A stretch of DNA of 64,000 nt from Trema orientale (lineage: Eukaryota; Streptophyta; Magnoliopsida; Rosales; Cannabaceae). The stretch covers positions 1 through 64,000 of the forward strand of contig JXTC01000217.1 of NCBI GenBank assembly GCA_002914845.1, written 5' to 3'. The position numbers and the translations under genes are program-made. The notes under the pieces are model-generated. The model saw nothing but the letters and a program-made list of their open reading frames with translations, did no database searches and was not told the origin of the DNA. This document shows positions 44,786 to 58,186 of this stretch, in pieces (positions within the stretch are counted from its first letter, which is position 1; every line of letters begins with the position of its first letter).

Positions 44786-47700
44786 TTACTTCCCTATGAG
44801 CTTATAGTATGCGTACAACCCAGAGCCAAGAAATCCGAGGAATTGCCCAATAACGTTAAACTACAAAAAGGATACTCATACCATAAAATTCTATCACAAG
44901 AGTGAAGCAAAAGACAGTGTGAAACCTTTTTTTTTTTTTTTTTGGGTGGATGATAACCATTGAATTAAGAGAAGTTTATAAAAAGAGGAGAATAGTTTAT
45001 ACTCACAAGATCAAATGGAAGCCCACCAAAAATCATCCAGCCAAGACCAATGGTAAAAAGATCCTACAGGTCATGTCAATAATGAAAGTTAGAGTTGAAG
45101 TTCATTTTGGTACCAAATTATTCTAAATCCCCATTGCAGAGGAAACAAAAAAGATGCGAATTGCAGCTCGTAGACACACCTTCAGATTACCACAAATCGT
45201 CTGTGTGAGTGCTGAATTGAGCGTTGTGTTAAGAAATATACTGTAGTTCAAGAAGAAAGCAAGTATACAGGAACAAAGCAATACAGCCTGCCCAAGAAAC
45301 AAGCAAAACAATATAGCAAAGTATAAATACCAACAAACACATGGAAACCAAATTCATAATAATGAAGTTTTCCACAGAGGTGAACTGGGAGTACCACAAA
45401 ACCAGGTGACAGCAGAAAAGGAAAATTGATTGTCATCTTCAAATCACCCTGAATAAATGTCCAAAACAGCAGAATTGGTCCACATACAATTCCTATTGAT
45501 ATTGGAAAAAGAAAAAGGCAATGTCACTTTCAGTTCACACATGTAATTAGATTTAACAGGATTTTATCATTATAAGGGGAAAAATAAAGAAAAAGAAATC
45601 TAGAGGCATTAATCAAGTAAGGATCTATAAGCTTACCATTGCACCACATGAGGCCGAAGCTGTTAAGACCACTGGATTTCCCTGAGAAACAGCAAGTTTT
45701 GGTTCATTTTTCAAGATGTAAACCTAACAAATAGCATTTGAAAGATTATGCTTAAAGAAAAACTTGTAAAGGTAGTACCAATGCGGGCTATGGTTGCAAG
45801 ATATATTGCGGTGGTGATGTTGGATAAGAAAACAATAGAATAGCCATAGGCATCAAATGAGAAGTCCCGAGCTCCAGCAATAAATGCACCAAGAATGATC
45901 AATCCAACACTGATAACTTGAAATTTTCAGTTAAATTAGGGAACCAGAAATATGGCCAGTTAAGCAACGTCTATTTCAGTAGCGACTATAAATTAAAAAA
46001 TCAGGATTCTTCATATTCTACAAAATGAGCATTTTATTGTTATTGTAGCTTTGGGCAGAAGAAGTCGGAACAGGAAAAAGAAATGCCTGAGACAGGTGGA
46101 CCAAAAAAAAATTTTCTGTGGGGCCCTAGGGGAGTCCAGAGTTCGTATGGAGAAACATAAATATCTAGCAGCATGACTTAACAGGCCACAACTATGCAGT
46201 GAACAAGGCCGACTTAAGTTTCAGAGAGAGTATATACTCTGCTACTCATTCTAAGTTCCCCTGGTCATCTAATCTTCAAATATTAAAAATCTAAAAAGTT
46301 AGATTAATTGAAATGTTCACAAATGAAATATAAAAACTTACATTCAAAATTGTTTTAAGGACGAAACTGAAAAATTTTCACAGGCAAAAGAAAGAGTGAA
46401 GCTGCTAATTATCATATATGAACCAATGAACTAACATCAACATATACAGGGAAAAATGAAGCAAAAATGCCATTTACCTTCCTACAATAGGAGGTGTGTA
46501 TCTTTGCCCCGCCAAAATATACTCCATTATCATAGTAAATACCACTGTTGTGCGCCTGAGGGTGGTATACATGGGAACATTTACTCCACGCACAGACTCC
46601 ATGGTGGCTAGCTTTCAAGGACAAATTATGTAGTGGGTAGACATTTAAACAACGTACAACTAAGAAATCCAATGTCTACATATTACCAGCCAGAGAAATG
46701 TTTTCAATATTTTGATAATGATGTGCATACCATGTAAAGCAAATAGGCTCCTGAAAGAGGAAGGGTATGCCTCACGGTCTTCAATGGCACAAGAGTAACG
46801 GCATTATCAGGAGCTGTCAAAGAATCACTGACCGTAAAAGAAATTACCCTCCAACATCTTAATGCATAGAGAAAGCAACATGAACATATCATCTGCATTG
46901 GCAATTAAATCGCTGGTGTTCAAATTGCAGGCCAAATGGATATTACACACGATAATAGGATAAAAATGGTAATCTAAAATAGTGAAAGTTATGACAAATT
47001 CCAAAAAAAGGACAGGACGAGTATAGCATTGACATGCACAATAAAACCTGTGGAGCACTTTTCCAATTTGTGGTAAATGACATTAAAAATACACAACAAA
47101 TGAAAATATAAACAATGAAGAATTGAAACTAAAAAAGAGCTCTATAGCCTTAGTGAAAGGCAGAATAAAGTAGAAGCTAAAGCATCAAAAAGGGAAAATT
47201 TTTGAAGTAAATATATAAACCCAGAATATCTCAAACAGAAGAGAATTTGCTTTTCACGTAAAAATGTAACACTCATAAAAATTCACAATTAACATAAAAC
47301 AATTAAAGGGCAAGGGAAAAAAAAAAAAAAAAACCCTTAAATGGGCAAAACCAACTCGTTTCGAATGGAATCTACCTGAAAGAGAGTGATGACATTTGCA
47401 CACGGGAAGCTATATGAAGAAAGAGCTGCTTTGTTGAACATAACCAAAAGCACTGCAAAAAACAGAGAGAGCAAATAAATGAAAATGTCTCATTAAAAAA
47501 AAAAAAGCACAAAACTTTGTCAAAATTTCGTGTTTATACGGTGCCAAACTAGACTCATACTATACAAACTTTCCCAAGTCAACCTAACAGGATCAATCCA
47601 AAAAGTCAAAAAAATTTCCCCCAATTTTGCATACACCATAATCCCAAAACCGATCAAACCAAACAAATAATTCCCAAATAAATAAAATTAAAAAATTGAA

Positions 47701-47946
47701 GCAGGGTAATTAATTAAGAATCCAGGCAATAATTGTAAGAAAAAATTCAAAAAAAAAAAAAAAAAAAGAAATCTTACCTGCGCAAGACATGTAGGAGATG
47801 GCAGCGTAAGCTCCTCGTTTGGTCATGGACGAACCTTTGAAGAGCTTGTCCTCGCCTCGGACGAGTCTCTCCCTCTCCTCCTCTCTCGGAGGATCCGATA
47901 TCGGCAGCATCAGATTCTTCCCCGAGCTCGAACCCTTCAGAGACAT
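44786..47946 (-). CDS. UGNT1: UGNT1-like Golgi UDP-GlcNAc transporter
   Basis: Ten minus-strand exons: 47778-47946, 47376-47452, 46731-46892, 46478-46611, 45779-45909, 45637-45681, 45395-45492, 45180-45287, 45007-45063 and 44786-44860. All joins are GT/AG and in phase, giving 351 residues. It is a nucleotide-sugar transporter of the drug/metabolite transporter superfamily, with about ten hydrophobic helices. Recognisable segments are LLVMFNKAALSSYSFPCANV, ESVRGVNVPMYTTLRRTTVV, GARDFSFDAYGYS, KSSGLNSFGLMWCNG, NTTLNSALTQTICGNLKDL and a short KLIGK C-terminus. The Lys-rich cytosolic end is typical of the family. Arabidopsis UGNT1 (At4g32272) brings UDP-GlcNAc into the Golgi for N-glycans and sphingolipids; the substrate here is inferred. 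The start at 47946 was preferred over an upstream in-frame ATG (48012) because the longer form would translate a CT/GA microsatellite. Confidence 0.9.
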
Positions 47947-47952
47947 CTCTCT

Positions 47953-47991
47953 CTCCCCCCCTCTCTCTCTCTCTCTCTCTCTCTTCTCTGA
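47953..47991. repeat. (CT)n tract in the UGNT1-like 5' leader
   Basis: A C/T-only tract just upstream of the chosen start codon. On the minus strand it is GA-rich, as is common in plant 5' leaders. It makes the upstream in-frame ATG at 48012 less likely. Confidence 0.8.
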
Positions 47992-48046
47992 GACTCTGAT
48001 CGCCGAGTTCAACGGTAGGGGAAGACTGGGATTTCAATGGCGATGA

Positions 48047-49561
48047 AGTCGAGTTCGTTCAAATGCGAGCCCGAATTTGGATATCCCAACTCGCTGAGTT
48101 GACTCGCTCGCTAAACCGGCCGATTCTCCCTCCGTAATTGGGTATTAGATCCGATCCGAATCCCTTTTTGAAACGTCCTTGGGTCGGGATCAATTGGGCT
48201 CACAGCCCAGTCCTCAAATCTTATTGGTCCACTTATGAGAAGTCAGACTTTTCCTCTTCTCCATTGGGCTTTGAATCTTCCTAAGGCACGATCCGGCAAA
48301 GGTTGACTTGACCAACTTCCATTCTTGACTCTTTCCAAAATTCAACCCAACAGAGACGACATCGTTTCCTCAAAGACTTGAAATGACCCTCCCTTTTATT
48401 CTCTGTGATAAGACATTACAAAATTTTACTATTTATGAATTTAATTAATTCTCTCTTTTTTTGTTTGTTTTTGTTTTATTTTGTTTTTAGTTTTTTTTTT
48501 TCATGAGATTCTCATTCTCTAAGTTGTTAGCTAGGTCCTAGAGGAAGAGGAATGCCGGTAGCATCCATTTTTTTTCTAGTAATTATTTTTATATAGTCTT
48601 GTGTCTTATTGCTTGTTTAATATGTGGGTTGGATAATAATTTGTCATTTTATTTAAATGTAAAGCATTTTAATAGAGCTCACATGCATGTAAACTGTGAG
48701 AACTGGAGACTCGAAAAATATAAAGTATGTCAATATACATTGCTCCCTCTAGGACTTCAGGCAAATAGGGCACAATTTCATCGTACCTAAAGATAAGAAA
48801 AAAGTTAAACGAATAATCTGAACACAATCTTATTTTGCTGAAGAAATATACCTAGTTAATATCTCTATTCCATTTGTACGAGTATTAATAGTAATATTCT
48901 AAATTTCTTTGCACTTCTTAAAAATTAAATTTGATTAATGGATACGTTAAGGATTTTTTTTCTTATCATTCAGATATAGAAAAAATTCATCTTGAATGCT
49001 GTATTTTTCAAAAAGGTGGGTTCTATTTGGGCCGATGCCATCCTTGAAAATGACGAAGGAATAACTCTTATTGCTCACTAATTCATTATTAAAATATAGA
49101 TCTTGTGGTATTTTCGAAGTTTACTAGCTTTTGGGTAGAAAGTAGTTGTAAGTTTTTTGTGGATATGGTGAATCTATACATATCTAGTAATGGTATTATT
49201 GCTAGCTATGTGAACTCTTTATTGAGAGATAATGATAGTGACTTTTGTTATTTTATTTCTTATTTGGTAAATCAACTAACCCATACACAAGTAAAGTATT
49301 TTTTCCTTAAAGAGAAAAATAATTTTCACGCATTAAATAAAACTACTGAAACTATTATCAACACAAATCGTCTAAGTACTCGGTGCATGACGATGTCATG
49401 AAGATTAGCTTGCACAATTTGTCAATCTCTCATATGTATTGTTCACATGATGGTCAGGCTTGTAAAACGATTAAAAATATAGCAAAGTTAAAAAGGTTGA
49501 TCGTCATCTTATTTAATTAGTTTAACCTTTTAGGGCCAATACTAATGTAATTTTGTAACTC
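48047..49561. other. Upstream region of the UGNT1-like gene and intergenic DNA
   Basis: Bases to about 48400 are more GC-rich and probably hold the UGNT1 promoter. The rest is AT-rich without a supported gene or complete element. The frame at 49105-49401 matches nothing that I recognise. Confidence 0.5.
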
Positions 49562-49566
49562 ATAAC

Positions 49567-50053
49567 TATTAGGAAATTTTATTTCATATGATGGGCTACA
49601 TATATAAAACAATTATATTGGGCCATATTATTTTATAAAAATCCAATAAGTGATTTAATAAAGCTGGGTCAGAATATCTAATTGGGTATGGATACCAGTG
49701 TGCATACCATGTTAGTCACCCAGTTGGTTTTGATGAATACCCAATATGAACTATTTAAAGAACCTATTAGGGTTATGATCCCTGCAGCCAAAAATAACAT
49801 ACGCTCAATTCCCTGTAACCCAGCATCAGTTACAGAGAACTTTATCTGAGTGATATTAGACTTTAGGCTGCAAAAGATCAAAACTCTCAAGACATCATAT
49901 CTTGTTCACGCTTCCACCTTCAGTCTTTCTATCTCTAATCTTCTAAAGATTAGTCATGGACTCAGATATATTCAACAATCCCTAACCTGTCAATTTAGCA
50001 TGAATAATTTAGGATTTTTATTTATTTATTTGCAATCCCAATATCATCTAACA
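49567..50053 (+). repeat. 5' LTR of the third copia element (487 bp)
   Basis: Starts tattagg (TG changed to TA) and ends ctaaca. Homologous along its length to 58737-59221 with scattered substitutions. Confidence 0.92.
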
Positions 50054-50055
50054 AG

Positions 50056-50067
50056 TGGTATCAGAGC
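50056..50067 (+). other. Primer-binding site, initiator-Met tRNA type
   Basis: The twelve bases tggtatcagagc lie two bases after the 5' LTR and are the standard copia primer site. This fixes the element as plus-strand. Confidence 0.93.
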
Positions 50068-51267
50068 TTATTTTCATGTTAAATTGATTGGGTTAATCAC
50101 GCATGACTCTAGTTTTGATAATCTATGCCTATTAGGTTTTCTAAGTTTTAGATTATGCATGCATGATCTGTAATTTTTTATAATATGTTGAGTATTTTGA
50201 TGTTTTGGGGATTTATTTCTGGGTTTTAGGGTCTTTAAATATGAATATTAGGGCTTAAATTCGTTGTTTTGAGGTGTTATAATGATTTGGGCGATTTTCG
50301 GATCATAAAATTTTTGCAGAAAAACGACCCAGTGCCACGGCGCTATACTTATAGCACTACAGCACCAGGCAATATTTGGTCAAGCACCACAGTACTACAA
50401 ATGCAGCGCCATGACATTCAGCAAATAAAGGTTCTAGTCTTTTGACCAGAACACATAGTGCCACAGCACTCAGCAACCAGTGCCACAGCGCTCTTTTCAG
50501 TTTAGGCCAGTGTCGCGGTGCTTGCTTACTGGCGCTGTAATGCTGACCTCTCGGGTACATAGGCCAATTTTAACCTAATTTTAGTATTTTAGTCTGTTTT
50601 TTAGGTGGAATTGAGTCATTTTCGAACGAAGTCAAGAGGATCCAATCCAAGACATGACCAATAAAGATTAATTATCTTAAAATCAATTTGAGTAATGACT
50701 TGCATTTATCTGTTGAAAACTCTGTTTAGATTCTAGAGTTGATAAATGTTATAAACTCAATTGCTTTTGTTTTGTGTTTATAAAAATCTTGTTTAGCTTA
50801 GGTATTTCAGATGATTTTCATTATACCATTTATCTTGTATATTGGGATAGATTCGATAAAGCAATAAGTTGTCAAAGCAATCTCTATTATATAGTCTTAT
50901 TTATTCTAACATATGAAGATGTTGTGAGTTTGTTGTTAATACGGGTGATTACCGATCCAAAAGAAGGTGATTATTTGACACGACAATAAACATACATGTG
51001 ATGATAAATGCGTGACGGTTGTTCGATTTCTATGTGAGCAATAAATCAGCCCAAATGAAGGTTTGTTATTTTACAAGATTTACTGTCAATATTTGATCAT
51101 TGCACTTAAGAGTACTACTTGCAAGTTAATAAATCGGCCCAAAGAAAGGCTTGTTAATGTTGTGCTAGGTATCTTGTAATAGTAGCCCACTTTATATGAT
51201 GATGTTATATATATCATATTTGTATATTTCGTGATTAAATTGTATGTCTATATATGACATTTAAGTT
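50068..51267 (+). other. Leader of the third copia element with repeated motifs
   Basis: Non-coding. Between 50331 and 50522 the motif agtgccacagcgct and close variants recur at 50331, 50457, 50479 and 50509, with shorter and inverted pieces between. Further on (about 50955-51150) three spaced copies of a cccaaa(g/t)(a)gaagg... ttgtta word group occur. Such degenerate leader repeats are seen in other copia elements; their role is unknown. Confidence 0.65.
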
Positions 51268-54200
51268 GTGAGCATGTTTAATTTATGGTTTGATTTTGTT
51301 CTCTATTCAGTTTCTGCTGCTAGTATTTCTATCAATCTGAGTATAATTTCTGTGCTTACGGGCACAAACTTTAAGACTTGGAAAGAGAACATCATGATAA
51401 TAGTGGGTTATATGGTTCTTAAACTGGCACTCAGAAAGGACCAACCTAATACTCTTACGAAAGAAAGTTCCACTGAGGATAAAAGGAACTTTGAGCTATG
51501 GAAAAAGTTCAATCGTATAAATGTCATAATCATGAAATGCTCTATTCTAAAAATTATGCGGGGCTTTTTGCCGAAAGAAGAAAATACTAAGGCTTTCCTT
51601 GCTACTCTTAAGAAATTATATCTCAAGAATGAGAAAAGTGAGATGATTATTACTTTAAAGAAGCTCATCCCAATGAGGTACAGTAGCAAGAGAAATACAA
51701 GGGAGTATAGCCTTGATTTTGTTCTCTCTTCCTAATCAGTATGGGAACCTACAGACTATATACAACACCCAAAAGGACAAATGGAATATTAATGAGTTAA
51801 TAGCCATTTGTGCTTAGGAGGAAGAGAAAATTAAAACCGAAAGGTCAAAAAGTGCTAACTTGACTACTACTTCTAAGGCAAAGAAGAGAAAAATGCATAA
51901 GGGAAAAGAAGCTGCAATAGCTCCACCTGCTAAGGTATAAAAGAAGCAAGATGAGTAAGGTTGCTTCTTTTGTGGAAAGGTTGGACACCTAAAGAAGGAA
52001 TGCACTAAGTACAAAGCTTGGCATATTAAGAAGAGTAAGCTTCTCATGTACATTTAGTATGAAGTTAATTTGACTTCTGTACCTAAGGATACTTGATGGG
52101 TGGATTCTAGTGCTACTACTCACGTAAGTGTTCCCAAACAGGGTTGCTTGTAAAGCCAGAAGCCAAGTGATGTTAAAAGAGTCATCTATGTGAGTGACAA
52201 CTAAACAGTTGAGGTAGAGGCCATAGGGCATTTTAGATTGTTTTTGAATTCTGGGAGACATTTGAATCTGTATGAGACTTTTGTGATACTGTCTTTAAGA
52301 CTGAATTTGGTTTCTATTTCTGTATTGGACAAATTTAGATTTACTTGTTCTTTCAGAAATAATTTATGTGGTCTTATATATGATTTAATTGTTATTGGTA
52401 CTAGTTTTTTTAATAACAACCTATACATGTTAAACCCAACCCTCCGTTAATGAGATTTTGCATGTTAATTTAAGAGATACAAAATGAAAACTAACTAATA
52501 AGGACTCATCGATAATGTGGCATAGACGCTTATGATACATTTTTAAACAACAATTTAAACATCTTATATCTGATAGGATCCTTGGTCCCCTTGATTTGGC
52601 AGACTTTCAAGTCTGTGTTGAGTGCATAAAAAGGAAACAGACAAACATTAGGAAATTAAGTGCCAATAGGAGCTCTAGCATCTTAGAACTGATACGTACG
52701 GATATCTATAATCCATTCCCTACGGCTTCTTAGAATGGACAATAGTACTTTATACGCTCATAGATGATTATTCTCACTATGGGTACATATACTTGATTTA
52801 TGAGAAGTCACAATCTCTGAACGTATTTAAGACTTATAAAACTGAGGTTGAATATCAACTTGATAAGAAAATTAAGGCTGTCAAATCTGATCATAGTGGT
52901 GAATATTACAATCGGTATGTCGGATCAAGTGAGCGACATCCAAGGCCCTTTGCTAAGTATTTGGAAGAATGTGGTATCGTCCCACAATGTACTATGCAAT
53001 ACACTATGCGTGGGAAACTTAGCTTGAATGGTGTTGTTGAACGACACAATCAGATACTAAAGGATATGATAAAGAATATGATCAGTCATTCCACCTTACC
53101 AGAATCACTATGGGAGGATACACTCAAAACTGCAGCATATATCCTTAACAAAGTACCGAGGAAAGCAGTAGCTAAAATCTCTTATGAACTTTGGACTGGG
53201 CAAAAATCCAGTATTAACCATTTACACATTTAGGGTTGTTCAGCTGAAGCAATCCAAATAAAAAGAAAATTGATTCAAGAGCAGTAAGCTACTACTTTGT
53301 AGGGTATTCTGAAAAATCCAGAGGCTATAAGTTTTAGATCCTACGGCAAAGTCTTTCTTTGAGATGGGAGATGTTAAATTTCTTAAGGATATTGAGTTTG
53401 AGAGAGAAGATAAGACTAAAAATATTGTCTTTGAAGAGGAATTCATTTATCTTTCTATGGTTACTATTGACAATGGTCAGGACCCTCAGGATCCTGTTCT
53501 TGACAATATCATTGTTTAAGATGTAATCACTCTAATTGAAGACAATGTTAAGGAGGTTCATGTCCTCGTTGAGGTAAATGCTCCTATGGAGCAAACTCAA
53601 CAACCTCAAGAATAAGTACTTTTAAGGAGGTCCACTAGAGAAAGAAGAAGTGCAATTCCAGATGACTATGTCGTATATCTCTAGGAACATGAGTTTGATA
53701 TCAGGATAGTGAAAGATGATCCAATCAACTTCATACAAGTCAAATAAAGTTCTGATTCTTAAAAGTAGATTGATGCCATGAATGAGGAGATAAAGTCTAT
53801 GAGAGACAACGATGTTTGGGATCTTGTCAAATTGCTTGAAGGTATGAAGCCTATTGGTTATAAATAGATATTAAAGACCAAACAGAATTTTAAAGGCAAT
53901 GTTAAGATATATAAGACAGTCTTGTCGCTAAAGGCTTCACTCAGAAAGAAGGCATTGACTTTAAAGAGACATTCTCTCCGGTTGCTTTGAAGGACTCCTT
54001 TAGAGTAATTATGATACTTACGACTCATTTTGATCTTGAACTTCATTAGATGGACGTTAAGATAACATTTCTCAATAGAGACATTGATGAAATGATATAT
54101 ATAGTACAACCATAAAATTTGGTATCGGGAGATCTAAAGCCTATAGTTTACAAACTCAAGAAGTCCATTTATAGTCTCAAGTAGGCTTCAGGTTAATTAT

Positions 54201-55231
54201 ATCACAAATTTCACGAGGTAATTCTCTTGTTCAATTTTGAGGTGAATCCTGTTGATGATTGTGTACATCATTAGTTCAGTGAGAGTAAGTTTATCTTCCT
54301 GGTACTTTATGTTGATGATATACTATTAGAAAATAGTGATATAGGCTTATTACACGACACTAAGAGATTTCTTGCAAAGAATTTCGAAATGAAAGATCTT
54401 GGAATCACCTCTTTTATATTAGGTATAAAATACACCTAGATCGTTCTTGAGGTATCCTTAGGTCATCACAAAATAACTGTATTGAGAGAGTGCATAATAG
54501 ATTTAGTATGGATAAGTGTGCACCAACGGACACTCCGGTGCCTAAGGGAGATAAATTTAGCCTCAGTCAAAGCCCCAAGAATGATGTTGATAAAGAAGCC
54601 ATGAAATAGTTTCCTTATGCTTTGGCTGTAGGAAGTCTGATGTATAATCAGGTATGTATACGTCCGGATCTAGCGTTCATAGTTGGCATGTTGGGCAAAT
54701 ATATGAGTAACTCTGGAGTAGATCATTAGAAGGTAGCAAAGAGAGTTATAAGGTACTTACAAAGAACAAAGGAATATATGCTCACTCATCAGAGATCGGA
54801 TATTTTGGAGATCATTTGGTACTCCGACTATGATTTTGTGGGATGCCGAGACAGCAAGAGATCCACATCGAGTTATGTCTTTCTTTTGGCTAGAGGAGCT
54901 ATTTCCTAGAAGAGTGCCAAGCAGACACTCGTAGCTACTTCAACTATGGAAGAAGAATTCATAGCTTGTTATAAGACATCCAATCAGGGAATATGAATGC
55001 GAAACTTCATCACTGGACTGCACATTGTAAATGGTACTGAAAGGCCATTGAAGCTTTATTATGACAATAACTCAGCAATTCTATAGTTCAATAATATCAG
55101 GAGCTCGTCAAAGTTAAAATACATTGACATCAAGTTCCTAGCTGTTAAAGAGAGAGTTCAGATCGCTTAATGTTAATTGAGTATATCAATACAAACTCCA
55201 TGATAATGGATCCGCTCACCAAAGGTTTACC
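51268..55231 (+). pseudogene. Decayed copia gag-pol of the third element
   Basis: Gag (51268-51735) includes LTGTNFKTWKENI. An intact nucleocapsid knuckle, CFFCGKVGHLKKEC (CX2CX4HX4C), lies at 51962-52003. The protease reads WVDSSATTHVSV, where DSG has become DSS. Integrase (about 52600-53240) keeps [14 protein letters not shown] and NGVVERHN, followed by [17 protein letters not shown]. Reverse transcriptase lies at about 53760-54430 with MDVKITFLNRD and the YVDD box (54308-54319). RNase H (about 54480-55226) has IRPDLAF, KSSTSSYVFL-like and EEEFIAC motifs and ends DPLTKGL at the nested insertion. Many in-frame stops separate these blocks. Confidence 0.92.
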
Positions 55232-58186
55232 TATAACACCCCCTAGTTTAACTATATTGTCATATACAGTCAAAATGTAAAGTATTATTCTTTCTTAAAC
55301 TATATCTTTAGTTTTATAAAAAAGTGGGCAAATTTGAACTTTCTAAAACCTTTAAACAAAGCAATTGCACAGCATTTCTTGTTAAAAGTATCTTTTCAAA
55401 ATGTACAATCAAAAGAGGTTTTCACCAGTCTATTTTGCCATCAGCAGTAGTATTTTTATATTACATCAAAATATCTCAAAATAAAAATATCGCCCACAGG
55501 TAAAGCTTGTCCACATCTGGATGATCATGGCAACAAAATATAGGCCAAGCAACCAGCTACTCAACACTAAAGTGTGCCCCCTCATCTGTATCACAAGACT
55601 AAAATGAGCTAAAACTCAGTAAGTAAAAACTATGCATGCTCATATATGCTTTAAAATCTCATCAAGTTCCTATTGTACACTTTTCTTTCTTAAACATTTG
55701 AGTCTATGCATTTTCTTTAAAAATATTCATAGTTAGGTCATTTAGTACATTGCTAGTGCTGTAAGTCAATAGGCCATGATAATATTGGGTGGAAACTCTG
55801 GCCAAGAGTAAAAATAAGGTGGGACCGTCGTGTGACGTTTTTGAAAACTCCTTCCCTCATCAAATTGGCATCCCACACCGTGCTAATATTATCTCGCTTC
55901 AACTAAACACATCATAAGATCCGCAAGTCCCGGTTCAATGGGAGAGTCTGCATCAATAGACTTACCTACCTAGCTCCGACAGACTAGCAATTACAATTAA
56001 AACTTATCTTATAAAATTGATACTCACTTTCAAATAATTTGTGATGAAATTCTTAATTTACATGTAAGGCGTGTCATACATATGTCATTTTATAACTTTC
56101 AAGAATAAGTAAGTTTCACATAATAACATCTCCCATGTAATTCTTGTGACGCAGTTGTAAGTCTTTACTTACCTCGTATCCTGAATAGAAATTAATAGTG
56201 GAAAGAGTCAATATCCTCTAGAGACTGGTGTGTTAATCACCTGTCATAAATTACTATTATTTAATATGCACATTTTGCCAAAAGAATGCATTAAGATACT
56301 TAAACAAGACCGAAATCACAACTTTTACCAAATTAGGAAACTTGATCATAAAATGACTCGGAAGTATACAGATCACTTATGGTACTTGGAAGTCAATAAA
56401 TAACATTAAAAAACTATTCAAAAATATTTAAATATGAATACTAATTCATTAATACAAGAATAATCTAAAATGGCACATAATTTTGTAAAACTAGTCCATT
56501 TGCCTCTAAATATTGCCATTTTATTTTAAAAATATTTGGTAGGACATTTCCACATGATTAAAATCATGGTTTTAAACCTGCAATAATATTTTACAAGCCA
56601 ATTCCCACATATACACCTCAAAGAGAATTACTTAGAATGACATAAGCACACTTGAACTCTTTTTCGGTTTAAACAAAGTTTAAAACCACTTTTACACTTG
56701 TGTGTCATCACAACCAGCCACTAAATAAGTGTGACAAATAATAGGATCAATAAAATATACACTTCAAGTTTAAGAAATTATATTACAAATAAAGAAAATT
56801 TAATCTACTATATATGAAAACACTTAACTCCATAAATAGCAAACTTTGGGGCTTTAAGTCTAACTTTAATCCTCCACTTAAATTTTATATTTCCAGCAAT
56901 ATATAAGTTTTCTAGGATTTTTATTCATCAAATAAAGACTTTGGTTTAAGGGCTGCAGTAAGAAAAATCAACTACAAACTCAAAATCCCAATTAGGCCTC
57001 ACCTTGACTAGTTTGAGTTTTTGCTGAAGCTCTTGTTTTCTACCTCCACCAAACTGATTTCTAAGTCTTAGAAATAGATTTTAGGACTCAAGAGGACCTG
57101 AAGGAATCATTATTTAAGTGGTATCAAGTGGAGAATTAAAATAAGAAAACAAAACCTAAAAAGAAGAACTAGTAGAACTACCTTGACTAGTTTTGATCTA
57201 TCTTGCTTTCTAGAGCTCCAACTTGAGTTCTACCACTTGGAAACTCTTGGATATGGCTAATAGGAGTTGAGAGAAGTGTAAAAAGGTGTTGGAGAGGTTC
57301 AGATTATGGCTGGAGAGAAAGAGAAAGAAAATGACCAGATTTTGTCTAAAAATGATACTTAATGACTAAGAAATAGCATAACTTAAATTCTGAAGGGTAT
57401 TTTGGGTATTTTGCACATTACTTTTTATATGTCCAGCTTTAAAATACTCTTAAATTATTCACCACGTTACTGGCCCTTCCTCTACATCCAAATATAGATA
57501 AAGTTGGTGAATCCTAGCTTAGAAAGTGAAAACTAGTCATACTTTAACTTACAATCCCATATGACAGGTTTTATTGTAATCTGGTGGCACCTAGCCCCAT
57601 AACCAATCATTAAATATAAAAATAAGTCAGTTAGACTCTAATTAATAATGCAAACATAGTGAGTGAATGCACAAAAATGTCATTACATGATTAAGCTGAA
57701 TCTAAGCTAGCTTAGTACAGTAAAACACAAATCAGTGTCGTGAATGCCACCTCGTGCTTACTTGGAGCCGACAAATAAAATACTATAAATAAGTCTTAAA
57801 CATTGAATTAAAGCTATTTGGCATGTTAAACACACAGTGAATTCGGCTCCGAAATGTGTGAAAATTATATTTTACCGAAAAACTACTATTTGACCAAGTT
57901 ATCAACAAATATGATCTTAATGCATGTGCAAATAGTATTACTTTCATAAATATGTTATTTATTCTTCTAGCATACCGAGCTCTCTCTCTTTGAAGTTATT
58001 GAACCTTTACACTGCATCAGGACACTTCGACAATTATTAGTATAATAACATATATGTAAACGCATATAACATAATGAATGAGCATGTTACTATGAAAGTA
58101 GTATTAATAACTCCTAGATGCCTAATATGCAATTAGAATATATTTATTATTAGCTTAGTATGCATGTGAGAATCTCGGACACCACA
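55232..58186. mobile_element. Nested solo-LTR-like insertion (2955 bp)
   Basis: The insert starts tataacacccccta (TG changed to TA) and ends gacaccaca. The flanks are ttacc (55227-55231) and ttact (58187-58191), a 5-bp target duplication with one change. Removing it and one duplicate rejoins the copia frame as GLPPKVFHKYTARMGV, the normal RNase H end. No coding domains and no second LTR pair are visible inside. Size and TG...CA ends fit a solo LTR, perhaps of a Ty3/gypsy element, but the family is not proven. Confidence 0.7.
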
